Shown here piece by piece: positions 32,058 through 41,935 of a stretch of 64,000 bases of DNA (its first letter is position 1; each line of letters opens with the position of its first letter). The position numbers and the translations under genes were made by a program. The notes beneath the pieces were generated by a model. That model was not told the origin of the DNA, did not search any database, and saw nothing but the letters and a program-made list of their open reading frames with translations. The DNA is from Anthostomella pinea. Taxonomy: Eukaryota; Ascomycota; Sordariomycetes; Xylariales; Xylariaceae. The stretch is taken from positions 1,860,001 to 1,924,000 of the forward strand of contig CAUWAG010000010.1 in assembly GCA_963556695.1 (NCBI GenBank). The letters are read 5' to 3'.

Positions 32058-33186
32058 GGTGGGTGCAGCGAGTCCCCAGCCTGGAGGCGGGCTCCCTTTC
32101 GCTCTGGTTCTATGGGCGCTGCGACTCTCAATCCGAAGGTCCTGAAACGTATCCCACACTGGTCGGCTCTTATAGCCAGCAGAGTGTGGCAGGGAGGCTG
32201 TCCTCCACTTCTCCGGCCGTGACTTCCCAGCATCACGGACCTCTTCCTGAATCTCATCTCTCACACCTAAGTCGTCGTCGCAACAAGTCATTGGGAGCTA
32301 TCCAATAGTGAAGGACTACTGGAAGAACGGAATGCAATGCGAGTAACTGTCACACCTGTGGTCTGCATATACAGGAATACAGCGTACAGGAACAGAATGG
32401 ATATATCACGTTGCAAGAAGCAAGCTGCGAGCTGGGTATTTGAGGAGCACGGTGAGGTGTTCGGCTTCGAGGCTCACCGATTTTGCGCAGAACTCGAGCT
32501 GCGCTGCGCATTCGTCAGGCTCCCCATTGGCTGGCCGAAGATGTCAGCACGTTATACTTGCCAGCCAGTCGCCGCATCTCTCTCTGTGCTATTCTCCTTA
32601 GTACCTTGGTTCGAATCCGGCTCTGGAGAACATCACAGCTCAACTCAAAGGGTTCGGCGATATATTCTTCTTCCCGTTTTATCTGACCGACAAACTGCCG
32701 AAATAATCAATTGCATGCCTGGAATGAGCAATCATGCCGAGGTATTCCGGTGGAAAAAATGGAAACCATATTGCTGCTTGATCCATTGTAACCCAATTCT
32801 TTGTCGGCCTGGCTGGAAAAGTGACAGCACGTTTTGCAAGAGAAATGGACTGGTGGCGCAGAATTCGTCCAGCTCTCAAACGCATACAAAAGAGTGAACT
32901 CTTGCCAGACGGGATCGTCGCTAACAATCCCTCACGCCCATGAATCATGATGAGTCTGGTGGTCAGTGCCCAGGTGGGGGACCCGGGATCAGTAACTCTA
33001 AACAATAGGGCCCGTACAGTAAACGAATAGGGCCTAACCCAATCCGGAAGCTATCCCGACCATTCAATTAGCTGCGCACCGCCTACAACATTGCAAGTAC
33101 TTTAGTTTGTATGCGTTTCCTACCTAACTAGAAGTACTTAACATAATTTCACAGGGTAACCACGTCGTTAGGATTCGGGTTAGTGG
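32058..33186. other. region upstream of the C2H2 gene
   Basis: This may hold an extended first exon of the C2H2 gene (frame open to ATG 32291). A 186-codon plus-strand frame at 32337-32897 has no recognisable content and no supporting splice or homology signal. A GGTTCGAATCC motif at 32608-32618 resembles a tRNA B box but no cloverleaf forms around it. Confidence 0.45.
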
Positions 33187-33246
33187 TTAGGGTTAGCCGG
33201 GGGTTTGGGGGGCGTGCGAGCCCCCTATCTGTGAATGTGTCTTTTG
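33187..33246 (+). repeat. telomere-like dispersed repeat, copy A
   Basis: Contains TTAGGGTTAGCCGGGGGTTT, followed by GTGCGAGCCCCCTATCTG and GTGAATGTGTC. A second, diverged copy is at 33867-33926. Two TTAGGG-type units sit at its left edge, preceded by degenerate ones (TTAGGATTCGGGTTAG) from about 33170. Downstream is a GGTAATGAT-rich simple repeat. Confidence 0.65.
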
Positions 33247-33866
33247 AAAGCGCGTGGTGGTAATGATGGTAATGATGGTGGTGATGGTAGTGAAGTGGTA
33301 GTGATGATGCACTGTGGTATTGAGGATTAGTGGGTCTGGGGGTGGATGTGAGTGTTGTGATTGGTCAATTTGGGCCCTATGGAAGTGAAGTTCTAGAACG
33401 AAGTTGAGGAACGAAACGGCACCCATTCCTCTTCCTGCGTTAAGCCCTGCAATCTGATTGGTGCAGAGGCCCCTGATCTCGTTCCGGCGCTAGGCTCTGT
33501 ATAGCTGGCTCCTGGCTGGCTGGCAACGCACGGATCAACCTTTAGATGCCCGATGGCTGGCCTTAGGGCATTTGCGTCTCCCGTTTCCCGTTTTACGTGG
33601 GGAACTTTACTTCCACCTCATAGGTGCGGCGAAGTAAGTCTATTCTGCTATACCCAAAAAGCTATTCTGCCATGCTTTAGCCCCATTCGGATAGCGTTCC
33701 ACCTCTAATTGGCCGCTGCACTCTTATTCTCTTACTATCTTTATTGGTATTGTGAATACATCTATTTGAGTGCGCTCTTTACCAAAATAGAGGTACCATT
33801 TATAATCTTGTCGTTTAATATAAAGAAAATCTCGTAGCGGCATACGGTTAAGGCTAGGGTTAAGAC

Positions 33867-33926
33867 TAGGGTTAGCCGGGGGTTTGAAGGGCGGTGCGAG
33901 CTTTTTATATGTAAATGTGTCCTTGT
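33867..33926 (+). repeat. telomere-like dispersed repeat, copy B (C-to-T diverged)
   Basis: Shares AGGGTTAGCCGGGGGTTTG and GTGCGAGC with copy A. The CCCCCTATCTG stretch there reads TTTTTATATG here, and GTGAATG reads GTAAATG, so nearly all changes are transitions as RIP would give. Degenerate TTAGGG-like units precede it from about 33848. Confidence 0.65.
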
Positions 33927-34437
33927 ATGCGCTAAGACGGTAGTGATGTTGATATATTGTAGTATTAAGCTGTGTTGTTAGAATTTGTATGCGGAAATAT
34001 TGGTTCATTCGTTCGTGGTTCTGTATCTACTTTGGTACGGACGAATTCATACCTAAATACAGGTGTAACGCGCCTGCCTGCCGTAGCGCTAGAGCTGTAG
34101 GGCAACGTCACTAGTCGACCGTTCTCAGGGCGCTCGAACCACCCCAATCCACCTGGTCCGTGCGCGGACCACCTGCAGCCACACTACCTGCACCATTCCA
34201 TCCAACAGTACATATATAATGCTAGGAGGTGACTTTTTAAATTTTCTTAAAGAACTATTAAACTTGATAGTTTTTTCTTTCAAATATAATGCTCGGTAAA
34301 AGGGCCTTGCTTGTAGCGGAGACGGCTTTAATAAACGAGGTTTAGCCGCAGCCTTAGTCGCTTTTTAAAAAGGTTTTTTTCGGTTTAAAACTTCTTGTGA
34401 GATTCCAGAAGGGTCACAAGCCTTGAGGGTGTGAGCG

Positions 34438-34692
34438 TGTCACGACGCGTAAATAGGATGAGGACATAAAAGTCCTGATTGCACTACCTACGTGTAAGAA
34501 TCTCTTAGTGGGGAAGGAAAGAAGGATCTGACCCGCCAGCCCATTCTGGTGGGATTAATGATCCTTCCATCCGCCCCACTATTACCTAGCCTAGTACAGT
34601 TGTGGCCACACGTCTTGTGCGCCAGGTCATGTGATGCTGCGCACAGGCCACCCTGATGGGTTGACAGACTTCCAGAAGGTCAGACCGTCACA
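34438..34692. mobile_element. solo LTR of a retrotransposon
   Basis: The 255-bp unit starts TGTCACGACG and ends ACCGTCACA, with TG..CA termini inside short inverted ends (TGTCACG against the inverse of CGTCACA). It is directly flanked by GAGCG on both sides (34433-34437 and 34693-34697), the 5-bp target duplication expected for LTR retroelements. No internal region or second LTR is present, so it is a recombination remnant. Confidence 0.8.
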
Positions 34693-34697
34693 GAGCG

Positions 34698-35690
34698 GTC
34701 ACTGCAAATGTTGTTGTCATTCTCAAGTATGCTCAACAGGGCTAATCTACAGCTAAATACCATACTGCACCATGCTAGGGTGGACCCACTATTCCCTTGA
34801 CAGCCCTCTAGTGGGTACTGCACCTAAGGGCATCATATCTGGTATCCAACATCTAACACTTCTTAAAATAAAATTATTAAGCTTTAAATAAGTTAGCTAA
34901 TAGTTAAAAGTAATAAGAGGTTATTTAAGGGCATTTTTGTATCGAAACCCGTTATAAGACTGCTTTTGTCTACGTTATATGTATTTTTTCGCTTCAGTTA
35001 GTCGAAATCTTGGCGATAATTTAAATATTAGTTATTAAATATTAGCGTAAAGCTTTTAAATTAAGCGGCTTTTTTTTACAGCTAATTTTCGTTTTAATTT
35101 TCAAGGTACGGCAAAGAAATTTATTTATCTAGTTTTTTTTAACGATTTTAATAATGCCATTTAATTTCAAAGTAGCTTAAACGATAGCATTAACAGCACT
35201 ATGCAATAAAACGAGCCCTAATAATTCTTCACAAAGAATTTATTAGGCTAGATGTGTTTTTTACTTTTTAAATAGGTTTTTTTTAGCTGTTAAGTTTTCT
35301 TTTAAAGGTTTTACTGTTAACACGGTTTAATAACGTTTGTTTAAAGATACTTTATTTTGAAGCGGATTTTTAAACTAGTAGTTTGTTATTTGTAACACTT
35401 AATATAGCATCCGCTATAATATCTTCCATATAAAAAGACATTTTGAAAGTTACGATGTTATATTGCATATAAGAAAAGAAGATAACCGCTTTATAAAGGG
35501 TAAATCTGCGCTTATAAGGGGTAGAAATTACGGGCGGGAGACCCCTTTATCGCCGGGTTTAACTAGATCAATTTAGATTGGGATAAACCTTAAGAAAAAG
35601 GCTATTTAGCGAACCAATTACGGTGTAAATACCTTTAGAAACGGCTGGATTTGGTATAAGTGAACATGTTGACTTAATAGGGGGTTACAG
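34698..35690. other. AT-rich, probably RIP-affected relic
   Basis: From about 34860 to 35530 the sequence is strongly AT-rich, with many TTTAA/TTAAA words and no open frame. It looks like an old repeat mutated beyond recognition. No ends or target duplication could be defined. Confidence 0.5.
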
Positions 35691-37010
35691 CAGTTTTGGT
35701 AGTCCGAGTGGTGGGGGTGGCCGAGTGGTGGGTGGACCATGGTATGTCTTCTGAGAGTTCTGCGTGGATACGAGCCAGAGTGTGGCGATAGATGGGGCTT
35801 GGCTTACAGGAGTAGATAAGGCTTGTTCCTGGCAAGCCTGGGTACATGTATGCAGTGTAGCTGGATACTCGTGGTGAAAGAAGTGTTTGTACTTATTGGC
35901 CGCATAAATGGTTCCGTTGTTATCCTTCGATCTATGATTAGGAACAGACGACGGGTAGGTGTGAGATAGATCCTACTCCTCCATGCGATCCTCACTCGTA
36001 TGCATAGGCTTTGCACAGTTGTATGTCAAATGTGGTGTTGTCTAGGTGTCGTTCGAGGAAGCGCGAATGGTGGACGCCATCGATATAAGAGCCGCAGGAA
36101 CCTGGATGATGTTTGGTAGGCGAGAGGCTCTTCGACGGCTGTCGCCGGGTATGCGGCAATGGCTTGGTTGGAAAAGCTTATGGGTAGTGTGGTCTATCTA
36201 CAAACCCCATACTTCTTCCTTCCTGTCCTCTCCGCGTGATTGGCGGAAGGGTCGCTGAGTTCAATCTTTCCGTAAACAGACAGCGATAGTTGTGTTTTAG
36301 TGATTCGCTTGTTTGCCTGGTTGAGTCGAGATCAAGGCAACATCTATGACAGGCTGCTCTTTCGCGTCCACCATCCATTCCCGGCCTCGTTCTGGGACGG
36401 GATTGGATCTTTAGTGTATATGAAGATGAGAGGGACGATGCCCTCTGTATTTCGAGCCGCTTAGCCATTAGTGAGGTAGAGTAAGGTTCGTGAGAGAGAG
36501 GTTCCTAGTGGAATATGTACGATGCTGAGATCCCAATTAGTTACTGGATCCCGTACTGCCATTTGGTACGGTCACCGCGTACGCATCGTCTTAGCCGCTG
36601 GTGGTTGGTCTGGGTGACGCGTCGTTCTGATGAGGCATCGATTTCCAGGAGACAGCTGGGAATCCGTATTTGCGGCCGGTACCAACAGCCTGGAGGAGAT
36701 GGGACCCAGAAGCTATATCTGACGGTGCTTTGCGTCGGAACCCTTCTGGGTAATGCACAGGTAGTTGTGGTAGCTCAGAGCCTTCTAATACTTGGTACCT
36801 TCGCTCTCCTCTACCGCGAGCGACTCTCACATCGGTCGAAGTGCGAGTTGCAAAGCTGCTGAGGTTGGAACATCACTAGGAATTTAGGGAGGGATCGGAA
36901 AATCAATCTTTTTAGGGGGGAAGTCTATTTGAGGGGGCACTGCGTAAACTGACGTCTCCAGTCCTGGAGGCCATGCTTCACATCGATGCGTTGCTCTGCT
37001 TCAGGCAACG
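35691..37010. other. intergenic region of normal composition
   Basis: Short frames (for example 36046-36258 and 36515-36862 plus, 36178-36468 minus) show no recognisable motifs. The right end is the 3' flank of the short-chain dehydrogenase. Confidence 0.45.
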
Positions 37011-38027
37011 TCATATATTATTCGACACACCCGGATCAACGCCATCAACAATCGCCTTGAGCTCCGCGGAAACCCTCCCCTGAACCTCATAGCCCTGCGG
37101 GCTCCGCGCCCATGGACTCTCATCCGAAAGCACGCAATTCGACATATACCGACCATGCGTCTCCTCGCCCGCAACAGCAGCCGAGAACAGCGTCCTCGAT
37201 CCCATCTCGCTGCTCCGTGCCGTCAGCCCTACCAGGTCTACGATCCACCTGAACGCAGCCGGCGTGTTGCGCCACAGTTCCGTCCGGCAGAACCCTGGGT
37301 TGAGCATGTTGATGACGACCTGCGGCTTCCCAGACGTGTTAGTTTCTGTCGCGAGCTGCCGGACCGCGAGCAGGAGGAGCATCTTGGACACCATGTACCG
37401 GCTCTTCATGTCGCGGTCGCGGCGCAGCTCGTCGAAGATCGACGCCGCGTCGCGCACCTCTTCCAAGTCGGTGTAGTAATGGCCCCCCGATGCGACGAAA
37501 GTCAGATGGGGCACGGTGTTGAACCGCATCGCCGTGCGCCGAAGGACGGGCAGCAGTAGGAGGCCCATCAACATCGTCGAGATAACGTTGACTGTGATCT
37601 CCTCGTTGTGGCCCTCGAGGGGCCGGTGGGGCAGCACCGCGACGCCCGCGTTCTCTAGGAGCACGTCTAGACGATCTAGGCGGGCGTCGGCGCGGCGACA
37701 GAATTCCCGCACGCTGGCGAAGGAGCCGAGGTCTACTTGCCATACCTCGACGACGTCGGGGCGCCCCGTCGAGGTCTCGATGGATGTCTTTGCGGCTTCG
37801 CCCTTGGTGGTGTTGCGGCAGCCCAGGATGACTCTCGCTGCGTTGAGCCGGACGAAGTGCCGGGCCGCTTCTCGCCCGATGCCCGTGTTGGCGCCCGTCA
37901 CGATCACTGTCATGCCCGTGCAGTCCTTGGTGGGATACGGCAGCGGCCGGAAGTGGTTGTAGACATCGCTTGGCGTGGGCAGAAACTTGGACCTGTAGGC
38001 TTTAGCTATTAGAGCTACGATAATCAT
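37011..38027 (-). CDS. short-chain dehydrogenase/reductase (retinol dehydrogenase-like)
   Basis: Single exon, 338 residues from ATG 38027. A hydrophobic N-terminus (MIIVALIAKAY) may anchor or target the protein. The cofactor motif TGANTGIG (about 43-50) is followed by the Arg-containing strand (LGCRN) that usually favours NADP(H). The NNAG motif is present as ENAG (about 126). The catalytic set is Ser in VASGGHY and YMVSK (Tyr-x-x-x-Lys). Length and the PGFCRTEL motif after the active site match the fungal WW-oxidoreductase/retinol-dehydrogenase-like SDR group. It should oxidise or reduce a small alcohol/ketone; the substrate cannot be told. There are no neighbouring biosynthetic genes, so a secondary-metabolite role is not indicated. 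Confidence 0.9.
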   Translation of the reverse strand: MIIVALIAKAYRSKFLPTPSDVYNHFRPLPYPTKDCTGMTVIVTGANTGIGREAARHFVRLNAARVILGCRNTTKGEAAKTSIETSTGRPDVVEVWQVDLGSFASVREFCRRADARLDRLDVLLENAGVAVLPHRPLEGHNEEITVNVISTMLMGLLLLPVLRRTAMRFNTVPHLTFVASGGHYYTDLEEVRDAASIFDELRRDRDMKSRYMVSKMLLLLAVRQLATETNTSGKPQVVINMLNPGFCRTELWRNTPAAFRWIVDLVGLTARSSEMGSRTLFSAAVAGEETHGRYMSNCVLSDESPWARSPQGYEVQGRVSAELKAIVDGVDPGVSNNI

Positions 38028-38614
38028 GGAGACGTCTTACATGTTGGTCTGTACCTAGAAGTTGTTGATGGTGGCAGGTCGTGTTGGCTCGGTAAGGTAG
38101 TAGGTGAGTGGATGGTATGAACGGCTGAGTCTGGGCTAACGGCTTTGAAACGAATGGGTGAAGATCAAGTGGGGCATAAGCCCAGGGTCGGTTATCTACC
38201 AACTTTACAGGAAGTCTACAGATTCTCAGCGAGACCAGAGACGGTTGAGGCGGAAGGGCCTTTCGACCTCAAGAGATTGTAGGGAGCTTTCCATACAATA
38301 TTAGCAGCAAGCGTACCTTGAACCATGCCGCCATTACTTTAACAAGCATGCGCCAAGCCTTGTGTGTTTATCTCGACATCATGACCAGTGCCGTGAAGAA
38401 CGAGGCGGCGGGTATTAAGCCGCTAGGTAAGCATGCATGGGTATCTTTATTGAACACTAAGGTATTCTCACACTTTCTTGGAGGGTGGAGGGCGAGGACG
38501 CCACATGTCGGCCGTACCAATCGCTTCTCTCGCGGCCCTTTCCCGCTGCTGTCGCTTTCTTTTCCTTTGACCTGGCTCTCGTCGCACGCCTGGCGGCTGG
38601 CGTCCTCCAGTCTC
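38028..38614. other. intergenic region
   Basis: This holds the promoter side of the dehydrogenase and the 3' flank of the THOC1 fusion gene. No further gene or repeat is seen. Confidence 0.5.
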
Positions 38615-41280
38615 CTAGGAGGGGTTGCCCTCGCCATTGGCTTCATCCTTCATTGCGACGTCCTCTTCTGAGGATACACCGTTCCCATTGATGTCATTTG
38701 CACCCTGTGGGGTTTCGTAAATGAATGCCTCTAGTGCTTTATACGCCTCTTCTAGGTCGTCGTTTGTGATGACTGTGTCGTACAGGTCTCCCGACTTCGA
38801 CTGCTCAATGTCAGCCTCGGCGGCTTTGAGTGAGCTCTGGAGGCCTTCCTCAGTCAGGCCTTCAGCCTTCTTTAGACGAGCTTGAAGCTCATCGAGACTG
38901 GGTGGCGCAATGAAGATAACCCGCGCGGAGAAGCCATTTTCTTTGGCCATCTGCGTACCCTGTAGCATTTTAGTATAACGCATTACATCACTGCATAGAT
39001 GTTCTTACCTCACGACTCAATTGGATGATGGGAACTTTGCCGGATTCCACCATAGCATCAGCTGACTTCCGGTTTGTGCCGAAGTGAACTTCGTCCCGTT
39101 CGGTGAACTCGAGGAAATAGTCGCCATCTCGGATGGTGTTGAATTCTTTCGAGTCAACAAAGTGAAAGTCTTGACCCTCGACTTCGCCGTCTTTCGGACT
39201 TCGAGTAGTATGTTGGATAATCTTTCCAAAGACACCCTTCTGCCTCTCCATGAGCATGGAAACCAACGTGGACTTGCCCACCCCACTCGATCCCGACAAT
39301 ATGATTGGTTTCCTTTGCTCGGGGCGTCGTCCACTGTCTCCTGCTGTCTCCTCCTCAGCTTCTTCGTCGTCTGGCTGATCCCGGAAAATAGCATCGACCT
39401 TCTGCCAGTCATCAATCTTGTCGAACGTAGCCAGTCTGGACCGGCGTGCTATCCGAAGCGCTCGCCATGTTTTGCTGGCCTTTGCCTCGATTAACTCTGA
39501 CTTTTCTTTCTCATCCTTTGCGAAATCAAGATCGAGGTCGTCATTGGCTATCTTGTCTTTGAAAACAGCCAAGTCGGGTAGCTTCCACCTTGCCGGATCT
39601 TTCAGCTTCTCCATCGCCAAGTCGCTCTGCTCTACGCTCATGAAACCTAGAGGGAGCGAGCCCATGGGTGGCTTAGATCTCTTGCTCGTGGCACGGCGCT
39701 TGGCATTGGCTCTGGCTTCGTTGAATACTTCAGGGAAGACGGGAGGTCTCTCGATAAGAGGGCAAGCTTCGACTTTCCAGCGAACCCAGTTTTTATCTCT
39801 CGAGATGACACTCTCGACAACTCGGAAGAAGAAGTACCCATCAGACTCCGCTTGAATGTAAGTCATGATCCTCTCCTTCATAGCCTTGGCCCATTGCGCC
39901 TGTGGGTGGTCAGTACACGAGATTGGCAATGGTCTGCTTTGATACTCACGTCTTCGCCCCCCAGGTTCTGATCGCTATAGACCACGGATTTATTTGGCGT
40001 GGCGACATTCGCAATCTTCGCTCTGGCCTGGGGTGTAAGAGACAAAAGGAAGTCTAGGACGATAAAGGCTTGGATGAGAATGTGGCGCCGGAAATACAAG
40101 TCGCTGATCTGGGCAAACCGTTAGTCGCCTGTTAGAGCATCTGCAATACTTAGAACGTACCTCCAAGGCAAACAGCTCTCTCCCGGTCAGATACTTCGGG
40201 TTGTTGTTGCTGCTCCGAAGGTCTTCATCTTCTCCTGAACTCTTTCTCTTTTGGGGAACTACCTTGCCCTCATCTGACCCTTTCGAGCTCTTCTGTATCT
40301 TCTCCACCGTCTCAAATGCACTCATGGTAGCTTCTACGCCCGACTTGAACTTGGTAAGTTGAGTGGCATCGAATAGTGTTGTGGGCTGGCTGAAGAAGCG
40401 TTGAAGTGACCAGAATATTGGATATAGCGCGTCAGTATCAAGTGGCTTCTCTGGTGCCGGTTTATTCTTCGCATCGGATGATACAGCCTTGGTCGTGGAC
40501 TTGGTTTCCTTGGCGTCACTCTTCTCAAGCCCCGCCGAGGTGTCTACATCCATTTTGTCTGGTGTATCCTGAGAGCTAGTCGCGGTCTCCTCGAAGATGG
40601 TTTCATTCTCGACATGATATTCGCCACGCAAGTTCACCGAGCTCCTGTCGCCCGGGGGTATGCTCTGGAACATGAAAATGTAGACTCGACCACAGAATGC
40701 TGCATCTTCGGCTCGTGATAACCTTCGCAGTAGATCGTTACAGGATCTGAGAATGACCAATGCCTTCTGTTTCACATTCTTGGCAGTTATTCTCTCTCTT
40801 CGTGATTCGAGGAAGTCGAAAACGTTGCGGCAGGCATCGACGGTCTGACTATCAAGAAGCTCTTCCACCAACCAGAAGAGGAGGGCCGGATCGCATTGCC
40901 CGCCGTCAGATAAGACAGAGAGGAAGTCAAGGAGGTTCCAGACTTGGACGAATTCGGGCGAGACGATCGAGGTGCTGGCCTGCGGACGGTCAGCGGTTGG
41001 TAACGACTAGAGAACGTGGGGCGCGGCTCACAATCATGTTGCTGAAGACATCCCGGGCTGCCGTCTCGATGACGGCCCATTGGCGAGACTTATCGTGCGA
41101 TGCGCCGGGGAAGATGGTCGGGAGGCGAGCAGTAATGGGTTCGAAATCGGATTTGGTGAGAGGCGGTTCAATAGTGGCTACCGGCTTGATGGACTGCGCG
41201 TGGTTCATTGACTCCTTCAAGAGATCCACAAAGGCATCTACCTGAGGGACGTTGCGCCCCGAGGTCCTAGCTGAAGGCAT
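38615..41280 (-). CDS. THO complex subunit 1 (Hpr1/THOC1) fused to a guanylate-kinase domain
   Basis: Five exons join in phase: 41280-41032, 40979-40161, 40108-39950, 39899-39009 and 38959-38615 (introns 49-52 bp), giving 820 residues. Residues about 1-590 match THOC1: VQVWNLLDFLSVLSDGG, NVKQKALVILRSCNDLLRR, CGRVYIFMFQ, YPIFWSLQ.FF, DLYFRRHILIQ, and near the end WRALRIARRS with DDWQKVD. After a short acidic linker the same exon continues into IILSGSSGVGKSTLV (P-loop, about 608-622), TTRSPKDGEVEGQDFHFV, FLEFTERDEVHFGTN and VIFIAPPSLDELQARL, a full guanylate-kinase domain ending with LYDTVITNDDLEEAYKAL. THO couples transcription to mRNP assembly and export in the nucleus; guanylate kinase converts GMP to GDP. 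Whether the C-terminal domain is catalytic or a structural module is unknown. It is divergent from the Aquarius gene. Confidence 0.9.
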
Positions 41281-41935
41281 CGTGGGATCTCGCTAACGAC
41301 TGCTTGGGTGAGGCGACCGGTTTTCCTCGTGCTGGAACGCTGCGTGCGCTACACAAGTCGAGGCCACGGAAGAGTTCGCCGGTGCTATAGAAACTGAGTT
41401 GACGACCCATGCGCATGTTCCGTTTCTGAGTATATATCAAGTCGTAGAGGCTGCTGGTAACGGTGCAGTCGTGGGTGTGTGTAGCCTTGGCGGGGACGTC
41501 TTTGTTCGCGATTATTTAGAGATTCAAGCGCCAAGAGGAACGAGCTCCCGGTACGTACCTGCCGAGCTCTGGATATTTTTGGATCAGGGTCAAAATCCTG
41601 CCAAAGTTCACCGCTCGGAAATGCGCTGGGGTGTGGGGACTCTGTCTCAATATGGTTAGTGACAAGCCTGGATTATCCCTTAGCGCATCTCTAAAACGGC
41701 ACGTCAACATTGAACAAGCAGCCGCGAACAGATTCTAATTAGCGCGGACACACGCGACAAGGCTGAAGTGAGCGACACGCTTGCGCCACAAATCTTGACT
41801 TGCAACTGCTCCAAATTTTCAAGCCTTCTCGAGCTTCCCGCACGCGCCCGCCCACGCCAGAGCTCATCCGCAAGCCTGGAGCTGTCAGACCGGAACATCC
41901 AGCAGTCGGCCTACGACAGCCCTCCGTGAAGGAAG
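41281..41935. other. divergent promoter of THOC1 fusion and Aquarius
   Basis: A 655-bp spacer between two genes of nuclear mRNA processing, transcribed away from each other. It has no recognisable coding content. A shared promoter is possible from the spacing. Confidence 0.5.

Noticed and set aside
32608..32618. GGTTCGAATCC, a perfect-looking tRNA B box
   Set aside because: The T-stem does not pair well, no acceptor or anticodon arms form upstream, and no A box is found at a usual distance.
32337..32897. 186-codon open frame upstream of the C2H2 gene
   Set aside because: No recognisable motif, mixed composition and no splice or start context; probably chance.
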